From: Treponema sp.
Lineage (GTDB): Bacteria; Spirochaetota; Spirochaetia; Treponematales; Breznakiellaceae
Direction: 5' to 3'
Length of the DNA stretch: 6,436 nt
NCBI GenBank assembly: GCA_031261385.1
Contig: JAISJS010000194.1
Location: forward strand, 1-6,436
Under the pieces are notes generated by a model. The model was given only the letters and a program-made list of their open reading frames with translations, made no database searches and was not told the DNA's origin. The position numbers and the translations under genes are program-made. Of the stretch, positions 1 through 5,959 are shown piece by piece. Numbering within the stretch: the first letter of the stretch is position 1; each line of letters opens with the position of its first letter.

Positions 1-185
1 ACATCAACGATACTGACGGTCTTGCCGTTTGACAAATGCAGCGGAGCAAAACCGAGTTCGATGGTTATACCACGGCGTTTCTCCTCTTCAAGCCGGTCAC
101 AGTCTACGCCGGTCATTGCCCGGACAAGGGCCGTCTTGCCGTGGTCGATATGCCCGGCGGTCCCAAATATAAACGGATACTCCAC
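1..185 (-). CDS. selB: Selenocysteine-specific translation elongation factor SelB, N-terminal part (runs off the left edge)
   Basis: SelB is a GTPase that carries Sec-tRNA to the ribosome at UGA codons marked by a SECIS hairpin. Only 61 codons are present. The translation contains the G1 P-loop GTAGHIDHGKT (residues 8-18), the SelB-typical stretch GVDCDRLEEEKRRGITIELGF (26-46 region) with the switch I threonine, and SIVD at the edge, where the G3 motif (DxPGH) would follow. The start is GTG at 185-183. A TAG lies immediately upstream in frame, so no longer form is possible, and GGGGAGG (194-200) sits 8 nt ahead as ribosome site. It follows tRNA-Sec by 48 nt on the same strand and probably shares its transcript. 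EF-Tu and other translational GTPases share the P-loop, but the switch region and the selC neighbour make SelB nearly certain. Confidence 0.95.
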   Translation of the reverse strand, partial: MEYPFIFGTAGHIDHGKTALVRAMTGVDCDRLEEEKRRGITIELGFAPLHLSNGKTVSIVD

Positions 186-233
186 CTAGCGGGCCTCCCC
201 GCCGATTATGGGCGCGTTGTAATAACAAAAAAA

Positions 234-327
234 TGGCGGAGGCGTGTGAGAATCGAACTCACCAAGGACGTTTCCACCCTTTGACGGATTTGAAGTCCGC
301 AGCCGCCACCAGACGACATTCACCTCC
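234..327 (-). tRNA. selC: tRNA-Sec (anticodon TCA)
   Basis: The UGA-decoding selenocysteine tRNA. On the minus strand G1 is at 327, the discriminator G at 237, and CCA is encoded at 236-234. Seen directly: acceptor GGAGGTG pairing with CGCCTCC (one G-U), a six-pair D stem GTCGTC/GGCGGC with a short TGGT loop, anticodon stem GCGGA/TCCGT with loop CTTCAAA (TCA at 293-291), a long variable arm of about 21 nt with CAA(A)GG/CCTTG pairing, and T arm GTGAG-TTCGATT-CTCAC. The extended D stem, long extra arm and TCA anticodon are the hallmarks of tRNA-Sec, as opposed to tRNA-Ser or a UGA suppressor. The eighth acceptor pair expected in bacterial tRNA-Sec is an A-A mismatch here. The gene lies between the prd genes and selB and has its own promoter. 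Confidence 0.96.
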
Positions 328-345
328 ACATGGTAACACCGAGTA

Positions 346-374
346 ATAGTAAAACTTTGAAAGTCCGTTGTCAA
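346..374 (-). promoter_or_regulatory. Sigma-70-type promoter for tRNA-Sec and selB
   Basis: On the minus strand TTGACA (374-369), a 17-nt spacer, and TACTAT (351-346). Transcription would begin near 339, about a dozen bases before the mature tRNA at 327. The element lies just after the stop codon of the upstream gene (388), so selC-selB can be transcribed independently of the prd genes. I see no terminator between the two, so read-through from the prd operon is also possible. Confidence 0.7.
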
Positions 375-387
375 ACTCATATAATTT

Positions 388-1662
388 TTATGTCAAAGAA
401 TGAACCGCCCCGTCTCGGTATTCGTTGGGGGTGATGGGTATCTGCACATTGTGGGACCTGTCCATGATGGACTTGCCGGCGGCATACCCCGCAGGATCTT
501 CAGGAAAAAGCAGCGTATCATAAAGGCACCCCAACCCGGGGACCAGTTTTACCAAAGCAATTTTATAGCCGCCGCAGCGTACAATGTCCCAGTGTTCCGT
601 TTTGTTTGCCGCATCAGAAGACGGGAGCGCACGAAGCATATCCCGAACCGGACGAATTACCGCGTCGCACAACTCATGGGCGGCCATAATTCCTTCCCTA
701 GTGCGGGCATGCCCCTCTTTAAGGATTACATCAACGTTAAGAATATAGTCGCCTGAGGCAGGCGTTCCGGGACGGCCGAAGGAAATTTTTTTGCCCAGAA
801 TCCCGTCTGAAGCTCCAATGTTCGCCGGCTGAAAACCTTTCTCCTCAACCGCCGTGAGCATAACGCATACGCCGGAGAAATCGTGGCTTATTCCTTCTCC
901 AATGCGGCCATTTACTTTTGCAGCAAGCGGCGAAAAATCAAGGATGGAATTTACCGGAACATCCAGTTGGCTGCGCTCATTAAGATTGATAAGCCGCAGG
1001 GAAAAATTTTTTACGAAGCTCCCCAATCCTTCGCATGCGGTACATCCCGCTTTCTGCAATTCTTCGAGGTTGAGCAAAAGGCGGCCTTTGGAAAAGGAAA
1101 TGTTCCCCGCCCCGGAATCTACTCCGGTAACGGCAAAGGTGCGGACAATCAAGCGCCGCAATTTTTTGATTTCGCTGACGCGCCAGGACTTTTCACTTTC
1201 TTTATTGCGAATTTTATTTTTGAGTATGGCCAAAGCCTTTACCGCATCCAGATCCACTGCCGTATTTTCCCCCACGATAAGGCTTTCCACCCCTTCGGAA
1301 GTTTTATTTAAGTCGATGATGGAGTTCATGTATGAGTTCACCACAACAAACGCCGCCTGGGTACCCACGAAACTGAGTCCTACGAGCGGAATGCCCCGCT
1401 CGCCAATCGCCTCTATGACCGAGGCAAAATCAATATGGCAATTTCCCCAACTGTCAATGGAAATTAAAACCCCGTCCAAACGCATCGCTTCAAGCTGCAC
1501 GCCGATACGGCGGGCTACAAAGGCTTTATGTTCGTTATCGTCCGATGTCCCGGCCAGAACAAGGCCCAAAAAGTCAACTTCATTATCTGCGGACAACACC
1601 TTGCAAAGAGGGTCCCGATAATGGTGTAATGTGGTTTCTTTCGTTGACGGCCCTGTTCCCAT
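388..1662 (-). CDS. PrdA paralogue with swapped halves (PrdD-PrdE-like fusion), proline reductase cluster
   Basis: A 424-residue protein related to PrdA over its whole length but in permuted order. Residues 2-150 (GTGPSTKETTLHHYRDPL ... WGNCHIDF at 72-79 ... LAILKNK at 144-150) match PrdA 406-554 (IGPASKEMTRHYFREPI, FGNNHVDF, LSMLKNK). Residues 168-424 (KVNGRIGEGI at 249-258, SFGRPG at 294-299, GIMAAHELCDAVI at 324-336, NEYRDGAVHSLT at the end) match PrdA about 163-405. PrdA's first 157 residues are missing. The equivalent of the pyruvoyl-forming cysteine is replaced by the N-terminal Met-Gly, so no pyruvoyl group can form. Clostridial prd clusters carry separate prdD and prdE genes resembling parts of PrdA, and the prdA-prdB-prdD-prdE order supports a PrdD-PrdE fusion. 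ATG start with GAGGAG (1674-1669) 6 nt upstream. The exact role is unknown; an accessory or structural subunit of the reductase is inferred. Confidence 0.85.
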   Translation of the reverse strand: MGTGPSTKETTLHHYRDPLCKVLSADNEVDFLGLVLAGTSDDNEHKAFVARRIGVQLEAMRLDGVLISIDSWGNCHIDFASVIEAIGERGIPLVGLSFVGTQAAFVVVNSYMNSIIDLNKTSEGVESLIVGENTAVDLDAVKALAILKNKIRNKESEKSWRVSEIKKLRRLIVRTFAVTGVDSGAGNISFSKGRLLLNLEELQKAGCTACEGLGSFVKNFSLRLINLNERSQLDVPVNSILDFSPLAAKVNGRIGEGISHDFSGVCVMLTAVEEKGFQPANIGASDGILGKKISFGRPGTPASGDYILNVDVILKEGHARTREGIMAAHELCDAVIRPVRDMLRALPSSDAANKTEHWDIVRCGGYKIALVKLVPGLGCLYDTLLFPEDPAGYAAGKSIMDRSHNVQIPITPNEYRDGAVHSLT

Positions 1663-1692
1663 TGGTAACTCCTCGTATACTCGTTAAATTTA

Positions 1693-1726
1693 GGGCCGAA
1701 AGAGAACGACCGTCCTCTCTCGGCCC
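1693..1726 (-). other. Strong intercistronic hairpin between prdB and the PrdD-PrdE-like gene
   Basis: On the minus-strand RNA, bases 1726-1712 pair with 1707-1693 in an uninterrupted 15-bp stem (starting GGGCCGA/TCGGCCC) closed by a GGTC tetraloop. Two of the pairs are G-U, which would be A-C mismatches on the opposite strand, so the structure belongs to the operon mRNA. It lies 8 nt after the prdB stop and 19 nt before the next gene's ribosome site. What follows is TAAATTTAACG, not a run of U, so it is not a textbook terminator. A partial terminator, an RNA-processing site, or a 3' stabiliser for the prdA-prdB part of the message are all possible. Confidence 0.75.
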
Positions 1727-1733
1727 CATGGAA

Positions 1734-2465
1734 TTAGGTGTGCTTATATTCGTAGGGCAACGCTTTGCCCTGCCCAAAGTGATCAAATTCCACTAAGCAG
1801 TTTAACGTATCCTTTATGATGTTGGTCTGCATCTCCTTGTCGTTAGGAGCGCCGGCGTTGGCACCCATCGGGACTCGGGGAGCAACATAACGCGGTGACC
1901 CTTGCTGTTTAACAACAGGGGGTAACGCAGCGATGATGATAGTCGGAATACCTGCTTTTTCTATGGCTCTCTGCACAATCACGGCAGATCTGTGGCAAGT
2001 ACCTCACCCAGCCGTTAGGAGCGCAATGTCCACTTCCTCCCTTTTGAAGATGTCGGCTATTGCCGGACCGGTCTCATTGCGGAATTTCTCGACGTTACCG
2101 CCGCCGCCCATGAAGCCGACCAAAATGGGGGAGACATCGCCAATGAACCCCGCAGCCTTGAGCTCCCGCAAACGGTCAATAGGCAGCATCGCGTTAACGT
2201 CTTTGTTAACATCGCTGTTGTCATAACCGCCATGCGTTACCATCAGAGCGCTGCTGGGTGTATCGCTGGGAATTTCCCTGAGCGAGAAATCCCCCGCCGG
2301 ATTGAATGGCGTCTGTGTTTTAAGATGAATTCCTCCGGCAGTAGCAAAGCCGACCCGGCACTTGTTCAGGGGCTTGGTTACTTCCGCCCAGACCGGAGGC
2401 GGCGTAGTCGGAGCAAATACCTCCGAACGCATACCAGGAACCGTCGTAAGTTTAAACTTTTCCAT
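1734..2465 (-). CDS. prdB: D-proline reductase selenoprotein subunit PrdB (UGA read as selenocysteine)
   Basis: The catalytic selenoprotein of D-proline reductase: with pyruvoyl-bearing PrdA it reductively opens D-proline to 5-aminovalerate. The 243-residue frame runs straight through one TGA (2006-2004) at residue 154, in the context LLTAG-U-GTCHRSAV. This gives a Sec-x-x-Cys pair (Sec154, Cys157) as in the PrdB/GrdB family. Sequence on both sides of the UGA belongs to the same protein: N-terminal ATAGGIHLKTQTPFNPAGD (41-59) and THGGYDNSDVNKDVN (77-91), C-terminal APRVPMGANAGAPND. A SECIS-like hairpin follows the UGA, and tRNA-Sec and selB lie downstream. Length agrees with known PrdB (about 26 kDa). 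ATG start with AAGGAG (2478-2473) 7 nt upstream; stop TAA. Standard gene calling would split it into a 153-residue ORF and a downstream fragment. Confidence 0.96.
1970..1988 (-). promoter_or_regulatory. SECIS-like hairpin for Sec insertion in prdB
   Basis: In the mRNA, TCTGC (1988-1984) pairs with GCAGA (1974-1970) around a 9-nt loop, CGTGATTGT, that contains G-U dinucleotides. The loop begins 20 nt after the UGA (2006-2004), in the range usual for bacterial SECIS elements, which lie within the coding sequence just downstream of the UGA. The base of the stem is flanked by possible tandem G-A mismatches. Bacterial SECIS sequences are poorly conserved, so the exact pairing is inferred. Confidence 0.6.
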
Positions 2466-2495
2466 GTGTTCTCTCCTTACCTATAGATTTTTTGA

Positions 2496-2693
2496 TCAAG
2501 GCGCCCCGGGGGGCGGCTCGATCTTACTGGCATAGCTGAGATATATCTCGACATTGTCGCCAACCTCAAGCTTGCTCGATGTAACGACGCAACGCGCCGG
2601 TAAATTCACAACTCCCATTCTCCCAATGATCTCTAACGAAATCCCGGCATCCGTTACCTTGGTAAGTTTGCCCTTCAGGAGCCTTGGAATCAA
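2496..2693 (-). CDS. Small prd-cluster protein (possibly CBO2463/CBO2479-like), start uncertain
   Basis: A 65-residue product if started at TTG (2693), between prdA and prdB in the same direction. The sequence (KGKLTKVTDAGISLEIIGRMGVVNLPARCVV, then KLEVGDNVEIYLSYASKIE) has alternating hydrophobic residues and a late VGDxVEIYLSY segment, suggesting a small all-beta fold. It has no signal peptide or membrane segment and one cysteine. A short protein of this kind is commonly found between prdA and prdB, and from memory this is the family called CBO2463/CBO2479; its function is not known to me. Start: the strong AGGAGG (2720-2715) is 21 nt from the TTG but 6 nt from an in-frame ATT at 2708, which would add five residues (INEIE-). 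The only stop upstream is TGA at 2723-2721. The end lies 30 nt before prdB. Confidence 0.75.
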   Translation of the reverse strand: MIPRLLKGKLTKVTDAGISLEIIGRMGVVNLPARCVVTSSKLEVGDNVEIYLSYASKIEPPPGAP

Positions 2694-2705
2694 CTCAATT
2701 TCGTT

Positions 2706-2720
2706 AATGCGGCTCCTCCT
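2706..2720 (-). promoter_or_regulatory. Ribosome site pointing to a possible AUU start codon
   Basis: AGGAGG (2720-2715), a 6-nt spacer, and ATT (2708-2706) in frame with the small ORF between prdA and prdB. No ATG, GTG or TTG occurs in frame between the upstream stop (2723-2721) and the TTG at 2693, which has no ribosome site of its own at normal distance. This favours initiation at AUU, or a base change from an ancestral ATG. Confidence 0.5.
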
Positions 2721-2730
2721 TCACATAATC

Positions 2731-4485
2731 TTAGTGCATCACCGCGTCAACCGCTTTCTGGTTGGCGTCGATGATGCTCTGGCTCCACTTGTTATCCGGC
2801 GGCTCAATGGGTACCCCGGCCAGCTTGTTTTTCAGCATACTCAAGGCGCGTTTTGCCTCGTTGAGCGTCAGGGTGTTTTCTCCCAGGCGTTCAGATTCAA
2901 AGCCCCCGGCGTCCTTGTTCATCTCGATCATGGTGTCTGTGTATTGGTTGCCCACCACAAGCTGCCCCTGGTATGCGGCGTAGGTCATACCCACGGTTTT
3001 AATGTTCCGCTTTCCAAGTTCCTCAATGTGCGAGGTAAAGTCGACATGGTTGTTGCCAAATCCTTCGGTCATGACAATAGCGCCCACAATGTCCATCGTA
3101 TCGGCAATGGCGCCGAGCCGTTTAGAAACAAAGGTTTTTTCATCGTTAACCTGGGGGCTGCCTACAAACAACACGCCGACCAGATTTATTTCAGGGTCAT
3201 CGGCCATGAGGTTTACAATGGGTTCCCTGAAATAGTGCCTAGTCATTTCCTTGGACGCCGGCCCGATACAGCACAGCGCGTGGATGGCGCCGTCCCGAAC
3301 CTCGTTAACGTTCATAACAATAGGAACATTTCCCAGGTCTACGTTAGGACGCCCTCCCGGTACACCCGCCGGTTCCATGGGAAGCAGAATGTTGTCGTGC
3401 ATAGCGCCCTGTCCCATGATTTCCTTGACCAGCAGTACCCGGGGACGGCCGTGCCGTTTGACCACGTTAAGGGTTTCCACCTTGGAAGCCCCCGCAGCCG
3501 GAATGGGTTTAAGCACATTTCTGACTTCCTGAACAACGACATCACAGGCGCTGTGGGCAGCCATGGGTCCTCTCCGTTCCATGCCCGTCAGGCGCTGAAG
3601 GACGCAGTGTACCCGAATGATAATTTCATCGGCATCGGGGCAGCCCGGACGCCCATAAACGACCGTCTCGTCCAAAAACCCGTTGCTGGAACCGAATTCG
3701 TGAACCTGTGTGCCTTCTTCATCGACGCCAGTAAGCATAAAGACCGTTCCTTCCAGCGTATTGGTAATACCATTCCCCACTTCCCCTTCCACCTTGGTGG
3801 CGATAGGAACAACATCCATGATGGTTTCGGTATGAACATGCCGTTTTTCCGGGGTAATAACATCAAGTTCCATTTTTTTTATCAGCGGGAACTTTTTAAG
3901 AGCTTCCTGAACGACCGCCTTCCTGATAGTAAGCACGCCATTGGCGAATTCTGTTTTGTCCCCCAGGCGAACTTCTTTTACCGCGAAGTGGCGTTTTTCG
4001 AGCGTACCGGTAATTTCATCGCTTACGTCCTCGACGCCGGATTGGGCGCCTTCGATGACGCCCCCCGCAAACTCGCCGCCGACATAGCCGCCCAGGGGAA
4101 AGGAAAACTCAAGGCCGTCCGCTTTGTCCACCTTGAAATGAAACACCCCGCCGCCTGATGGGGCAGTTGAGGGTTTTCCAGGCGCGGCGGGCACCGGGGC
4201 AGCAGCCGCAGGCGCCTCAGTAACGGCCTTGGGTTTGACGCCGTCAAGTATATTCGCCGTAAGACCGTTCAGCGCGTCAATATCTATTTTCAAGGTCGCG
4301 CCCATCACTTCCCCAACGGTCAGTGTTTCGGGCGTAATGGTGATAAGCCCGGACTCTTCCAAATCAGGGAAAATCGCCGGATCCTCAAGGTCTGCGGAGC
4401 TGATAACCGTACCTTTTACCGTTCTGCAACACACAATGGCCGGCTTGTCCGCAAGCTGAGCCGCGTGTTCTTTAGTCATTGACAT
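2731..4485 (-). CDS. prdA: D-proline reductase proprotein PrdA (self-cleaving, pyruvoyl-forming)
   Basis: A 584-residue precursor of the non-selenium subunits of D-proline reductase, a cytoplasmic enzyme of Stickland fermentation. In Clostridium sticklandii the PrdA precursor is cut before an internal cysteine that becomes an N-terminal pyruvoyl group; the pyruvoyl binds D-proline for attack by the PrdB selenol. Here the matching site is HAL-CC-IGPASKE with Cys405-Cys406. Cutting before Cys406 gives fragments of 405 and 179 residues, close to the known 45 and 23 kDa subunits. Layout: N-terminal domain (1-88, with AIVCCR at 16-21), an Ala/Pro-rich linker (89-113), core of the large subunit (about 114-405, with VYGRPGCPDADE, GPMAAHSACD and NEVRDGAIH), then the small subunit (406-584). 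ATG start with AAGGAG (4498-4493) 7 nt upstream; stop TAA. It lies 36 nt after prdC. Confidence 0.96.
   Translation of the reverse strand: MSMTKEHAAQLADKPAIVCCRTVKGTVISSADLEDPAIFPDLEESGLITITPETLTVGEVMGATLKIDIDALNGLTANILDGVKPKAVTEAPAAAAPVPAAPGKPSTAPSGGGVFHFKVDKADGLEFSFPLGGYVGGEFAGGVIEGAQSGVEDVSDEITGTLEKRHFAVKEVRLGDKTEFANGVLTIRKAVVQEALKKFPLIKKMELDVITPEKRHVHTETIMDVVPIATKVEGEVGNGITNTLEGTVFMLTGVDEEGTQVHEFGSSNGFLDETVVYGRPGCPDADEIIIRVHCVLQRLTGMERRGPMAAHSACDVVVQEVRNVLKPIPAAGASKVETLNVVKRHGRPRVLLVKEIMGQGAMHDNILLPMEPAGVPGGRPNVDLGNVPIVMNVNEVRDGAIHALCCIGPASKEMTRHYFREPIVNLMADDPEINLVGVLFVGSPQVNDEKTFVSKRLGAIADTMDIVGAIVMTEGFGNNHVDFTSHIEELGKRNIKTVGMTYAAYQGQLVVGNQYTDTMIEMNKDAGGFESERLGENTLTLNEAKRALSMLKNKLAGVPIEPPDNKWSQSIIDANQKAVDAVMH
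3268..3273 (-). other. Predicted PrdA cleavage and pyruvoyl site (Cys405-Cys406 codons)
   Basis: TGC (3273-3271) encodes Cys405 and TGT (3270-3268) encodes Cys406. By alignment with the conserved IGPxxKE stretch, Cys406 is the likely pyruvoyl precursor and the cut falls between the two cysteines. The adjacent double cysteine leaves some doubt over which one reacts. Confidence 0.7.
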
Positions 4486-4521
4486 TGTTCTTCTCCTTCA
4501 TATATCATTTTAGCATCGGGA

Positions 4522-5838
4522 CTACTGCCCGGCGTTTATGGGCAGATGCCTGATAAGCGGATGCCCCACAGTACGCATAACGTGGTCGGTCATGTGGTGT
4601 ACGGCCATTTTAGGCTTCAACTTGGGCGCTACGCCCATAACCGTATTGGAACAGTCGCTGCAATTGCTTATCAACAGAGCCTGCGCGCCTTCCTTCTTCA
4701 TTTCCAGAATTTTTTCCGCCTGACCGGGGCAATTACCCGGATTTTCACATTTGAGAGCCCCCTTAACTTCCTGAGCCTGTTTACATTTGCGCACACTGAC
4801 CACCTGTGCGCCCATTTTCTCCGCGAGATCCCGCAGCCGTTTTTCGTTGCCGCCGCACGCGCAGACAAGCAACCCCAGCGGACGCTTTTCCTGCGGTATA
4901 TCCTGAGTAACGATAATCCCGCCGGTTGTTTTGCCAACCACACTATCCGGCGCAGCGGCTACACCGGTAAACGGGCCGCCGATAATGACTTCCCCAAACA
5001 TGCCGTCGATTCCCCCGCAGGCGTCAATAAGGCTGGTCAGCTGAGTTCCAATCGGCACATCCATGAACACATGGGATTCTCTTCCATTTTTAAGCTTTCC
5101 GACTACCGTGACATTTTTGGAGATAACCGGCCTGCGGTTATCCACGGCCTCGGCAATACGGCAGATTGTTTCCAGATTTAAAATAACCGCTCCCGCAACG
5201 GCGGGCAGTTGGTCGACCCCAAGCAGGGTCCCCAGGGCCTCACGGATAATCGCCCGCTCTTCCCCCATCGGATACATATCCGGCAGTTCATGGATGGTAA
5301 CGTTATCCCCATTTTGCAAAACCGACCGGAAAGCCTTGATCGCTTCGGCGTTTTTGCTCTTTATCGCCAAAATTCCCCGGCCCGCTTTAGTAGCCTGCAT
5401 GGCCAGCAGCAGCCCCCGGTATGCCTTTTTCGGATCTTCGGTGATCTGCTTGATATTATGCTTGAGCAGGGGTTCGCACTCTGCGGAGTTAATGATAATA
5501 ACCCCTCCGTCAAGCTTGGTTTGCAGTTTAACATAGGTAGGAAAACCTGCCCCGCCCATGCCGCAGAGTCCCGCGGCTTTTACCATTTCCGCAATGTCCT
5601 CTGATTTTGGGATGGGTTCAAAATCATCGCTTTGTTTTTCATCCGCGAGAAGTTCGATGTAGTTTTCGGTGATACTCGCCACCGTTCCGCTCACACTTGC
5701 GTGTAACGGAATACCGAGCCCCGCCCCTTGGGCCGCTAAAAGGGTTCCCTTTTTAACTTTTGATCCCACCGCCAAACCCGGAACAGGCACGGCCGGCACA
5801 CCAATGCTTTGCTTCAAAAACAACCGACAATTAGGCAC
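4522..5838 (-). CDS. prdC: RnfC-like electron-transfer protein PrdC of proline reductase (Cys form)
   Basis: A 438-residue protein of the PrdC branch of the RnfC/NADH-dehydrogenase-like family, thought to carry reducing equivalents from NADH to D-proline reductase. In order: an N-terminal lipoyl-like sandwich region (about 10-60: VPGLAVGSKVKKG, ASVSGTV), the glycine-rich GLCGMGGAGFPTYVKL (90-105) and INSAECEP (116-123) of the RnfC nucleotide/flavin-binding fold, MYPMGEERAII (189-199, compare YPxGxE in RnfC), an SLBB-like segment (about 260-295), and a C-terminal cysteine-rich part (Cys326, 328, 352, 364, 370, 393, 396). No membrane segment is seen. Clostridial PrdC are often selenoproteins; this frame has no internal UGA. 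Start is GTG (5838-5836) with AGGGAG (5851-5846) 7 nt upstream; no ATG lies near. First gene of the operon, 36 nt before prdA. Confidence 0.92.
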   Translation of the reverse strand: MPNCRLFLKQSIGVPAVPVPGLAVGSKVKKGTLLAAQGAGLGIPLHASVSGTVASITENYIELLADEKQSDDFEPIPKSEDIAEMVKAAGLCGMGGAGFPTYVKLQTKLDGGVIIINSAECEPLLKHNIKQITEDPKKAYRGLLLAMQATKAGRGILAIKSKNAEAIKAFRSVLQNGDNVTIHELPDMYPMGEERAIIREALGTLLGVDQLPAVAGAVILNLETICRIAEAVDNRRPVISKNVTVVGKLKNGRESHVFMDVPIGTQLTSLIDACGGIDGMFGEVIIGGPFTGVAAAPDSVVGKTTGGIIVTQDIPQEKRPLGLLVCACGGNEKRLRDLAEKMGAQVVSVRKCKQAQEVKGALKCENPGNCPGQAEKILEMKKEGAQALLISNCSDCSNTVMGVAPKLKPKMAVHHMTDHVMRTVGHPLIRHLPINAGQ

Positions 5839-5857
5839 AATGTATCTCCCTGTAATA

Positions 5858-5886
5858 AGAATAATTCATGGATTTTTGGAGGTCAA
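5858..5886 (-). promoter_or_regulatory. Second promoter-like repeat immediately ahead of prdC
   Basis: TTGACC (5886-5881), a 17-nt spacer, and TATTCT (5863-5858). It closely copies the upstream promoter (shared pattern TTGACxTC, AAAATxCATGxATTATTxTTA). A start here would fall near 5851, right at the prdC ribosome site, leaving almost no leader. It may therefore be a proximal promoter with a very short leader, or a decayed duplicate or regulator site. Confidence 0.45.
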
Positions 5887-5910
5887 GAAAAAGTGGCAAA
5901 AAAGATATGT

Positions 5911-5924
5911 TAGCGCACGCGCTA
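5911..5924. promoter_or_regulatory. Perfect palindrome between the two prdC promoter copies (candidate operator)
   Basis: TAGCGC-AC-GCGCTA: six-base arms, two-base spacer, and the only GC-rich patch in an AT-rich leader. It lies downstream of the distal promoter's start point and upstream of the proximal copy, a position suited to a dimeric repressor or activator. The regulator is not in this window. Confidence 0.5.
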
Positions 5925-5959
5925 TTGAAAACAAACCGTCAAAACTTTTTCATACTTTA

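Noticed and set aside
36..284. 82-codon plus-strand frame across selB and tRNA-Sec
   Set aside because: It overlaps the tRNA gene and the unmistakable SelB P-loop on the other strand.
854..1621. 255-codon open frame on the plus strand
   Set aside because: Antisense to the PrdA-like paralogue, whose homology is clear along its whole length. No ribosome site or family resemblance.
1583..1786. 67-codon minus-strand frame between prdB and the next gene
   Set aside because: It overlaps the end of prdB, the hairpin and the start of the next gene in another frame; no ribosome site.
2004..2006. TGA as a true stop or nonsense mutation in prdB
   Set aside because: Conserved sequence continues in frame, the residue is the known Sec position of the family, and selC and selB are adjacent.
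2554..4158. 534-codon open frame on the plus strand
   Set aside because: It lies entirely antisense to prdA and its neighbour. Its translation resembles no family, and the opposite strand gives full-length PrdA with a good ribosome site. It is a by-product of codon bias.
4546..5181. 211-codon open frame on the plus strand
   Set aside because: Antisense to prdC, with no protein-like features.
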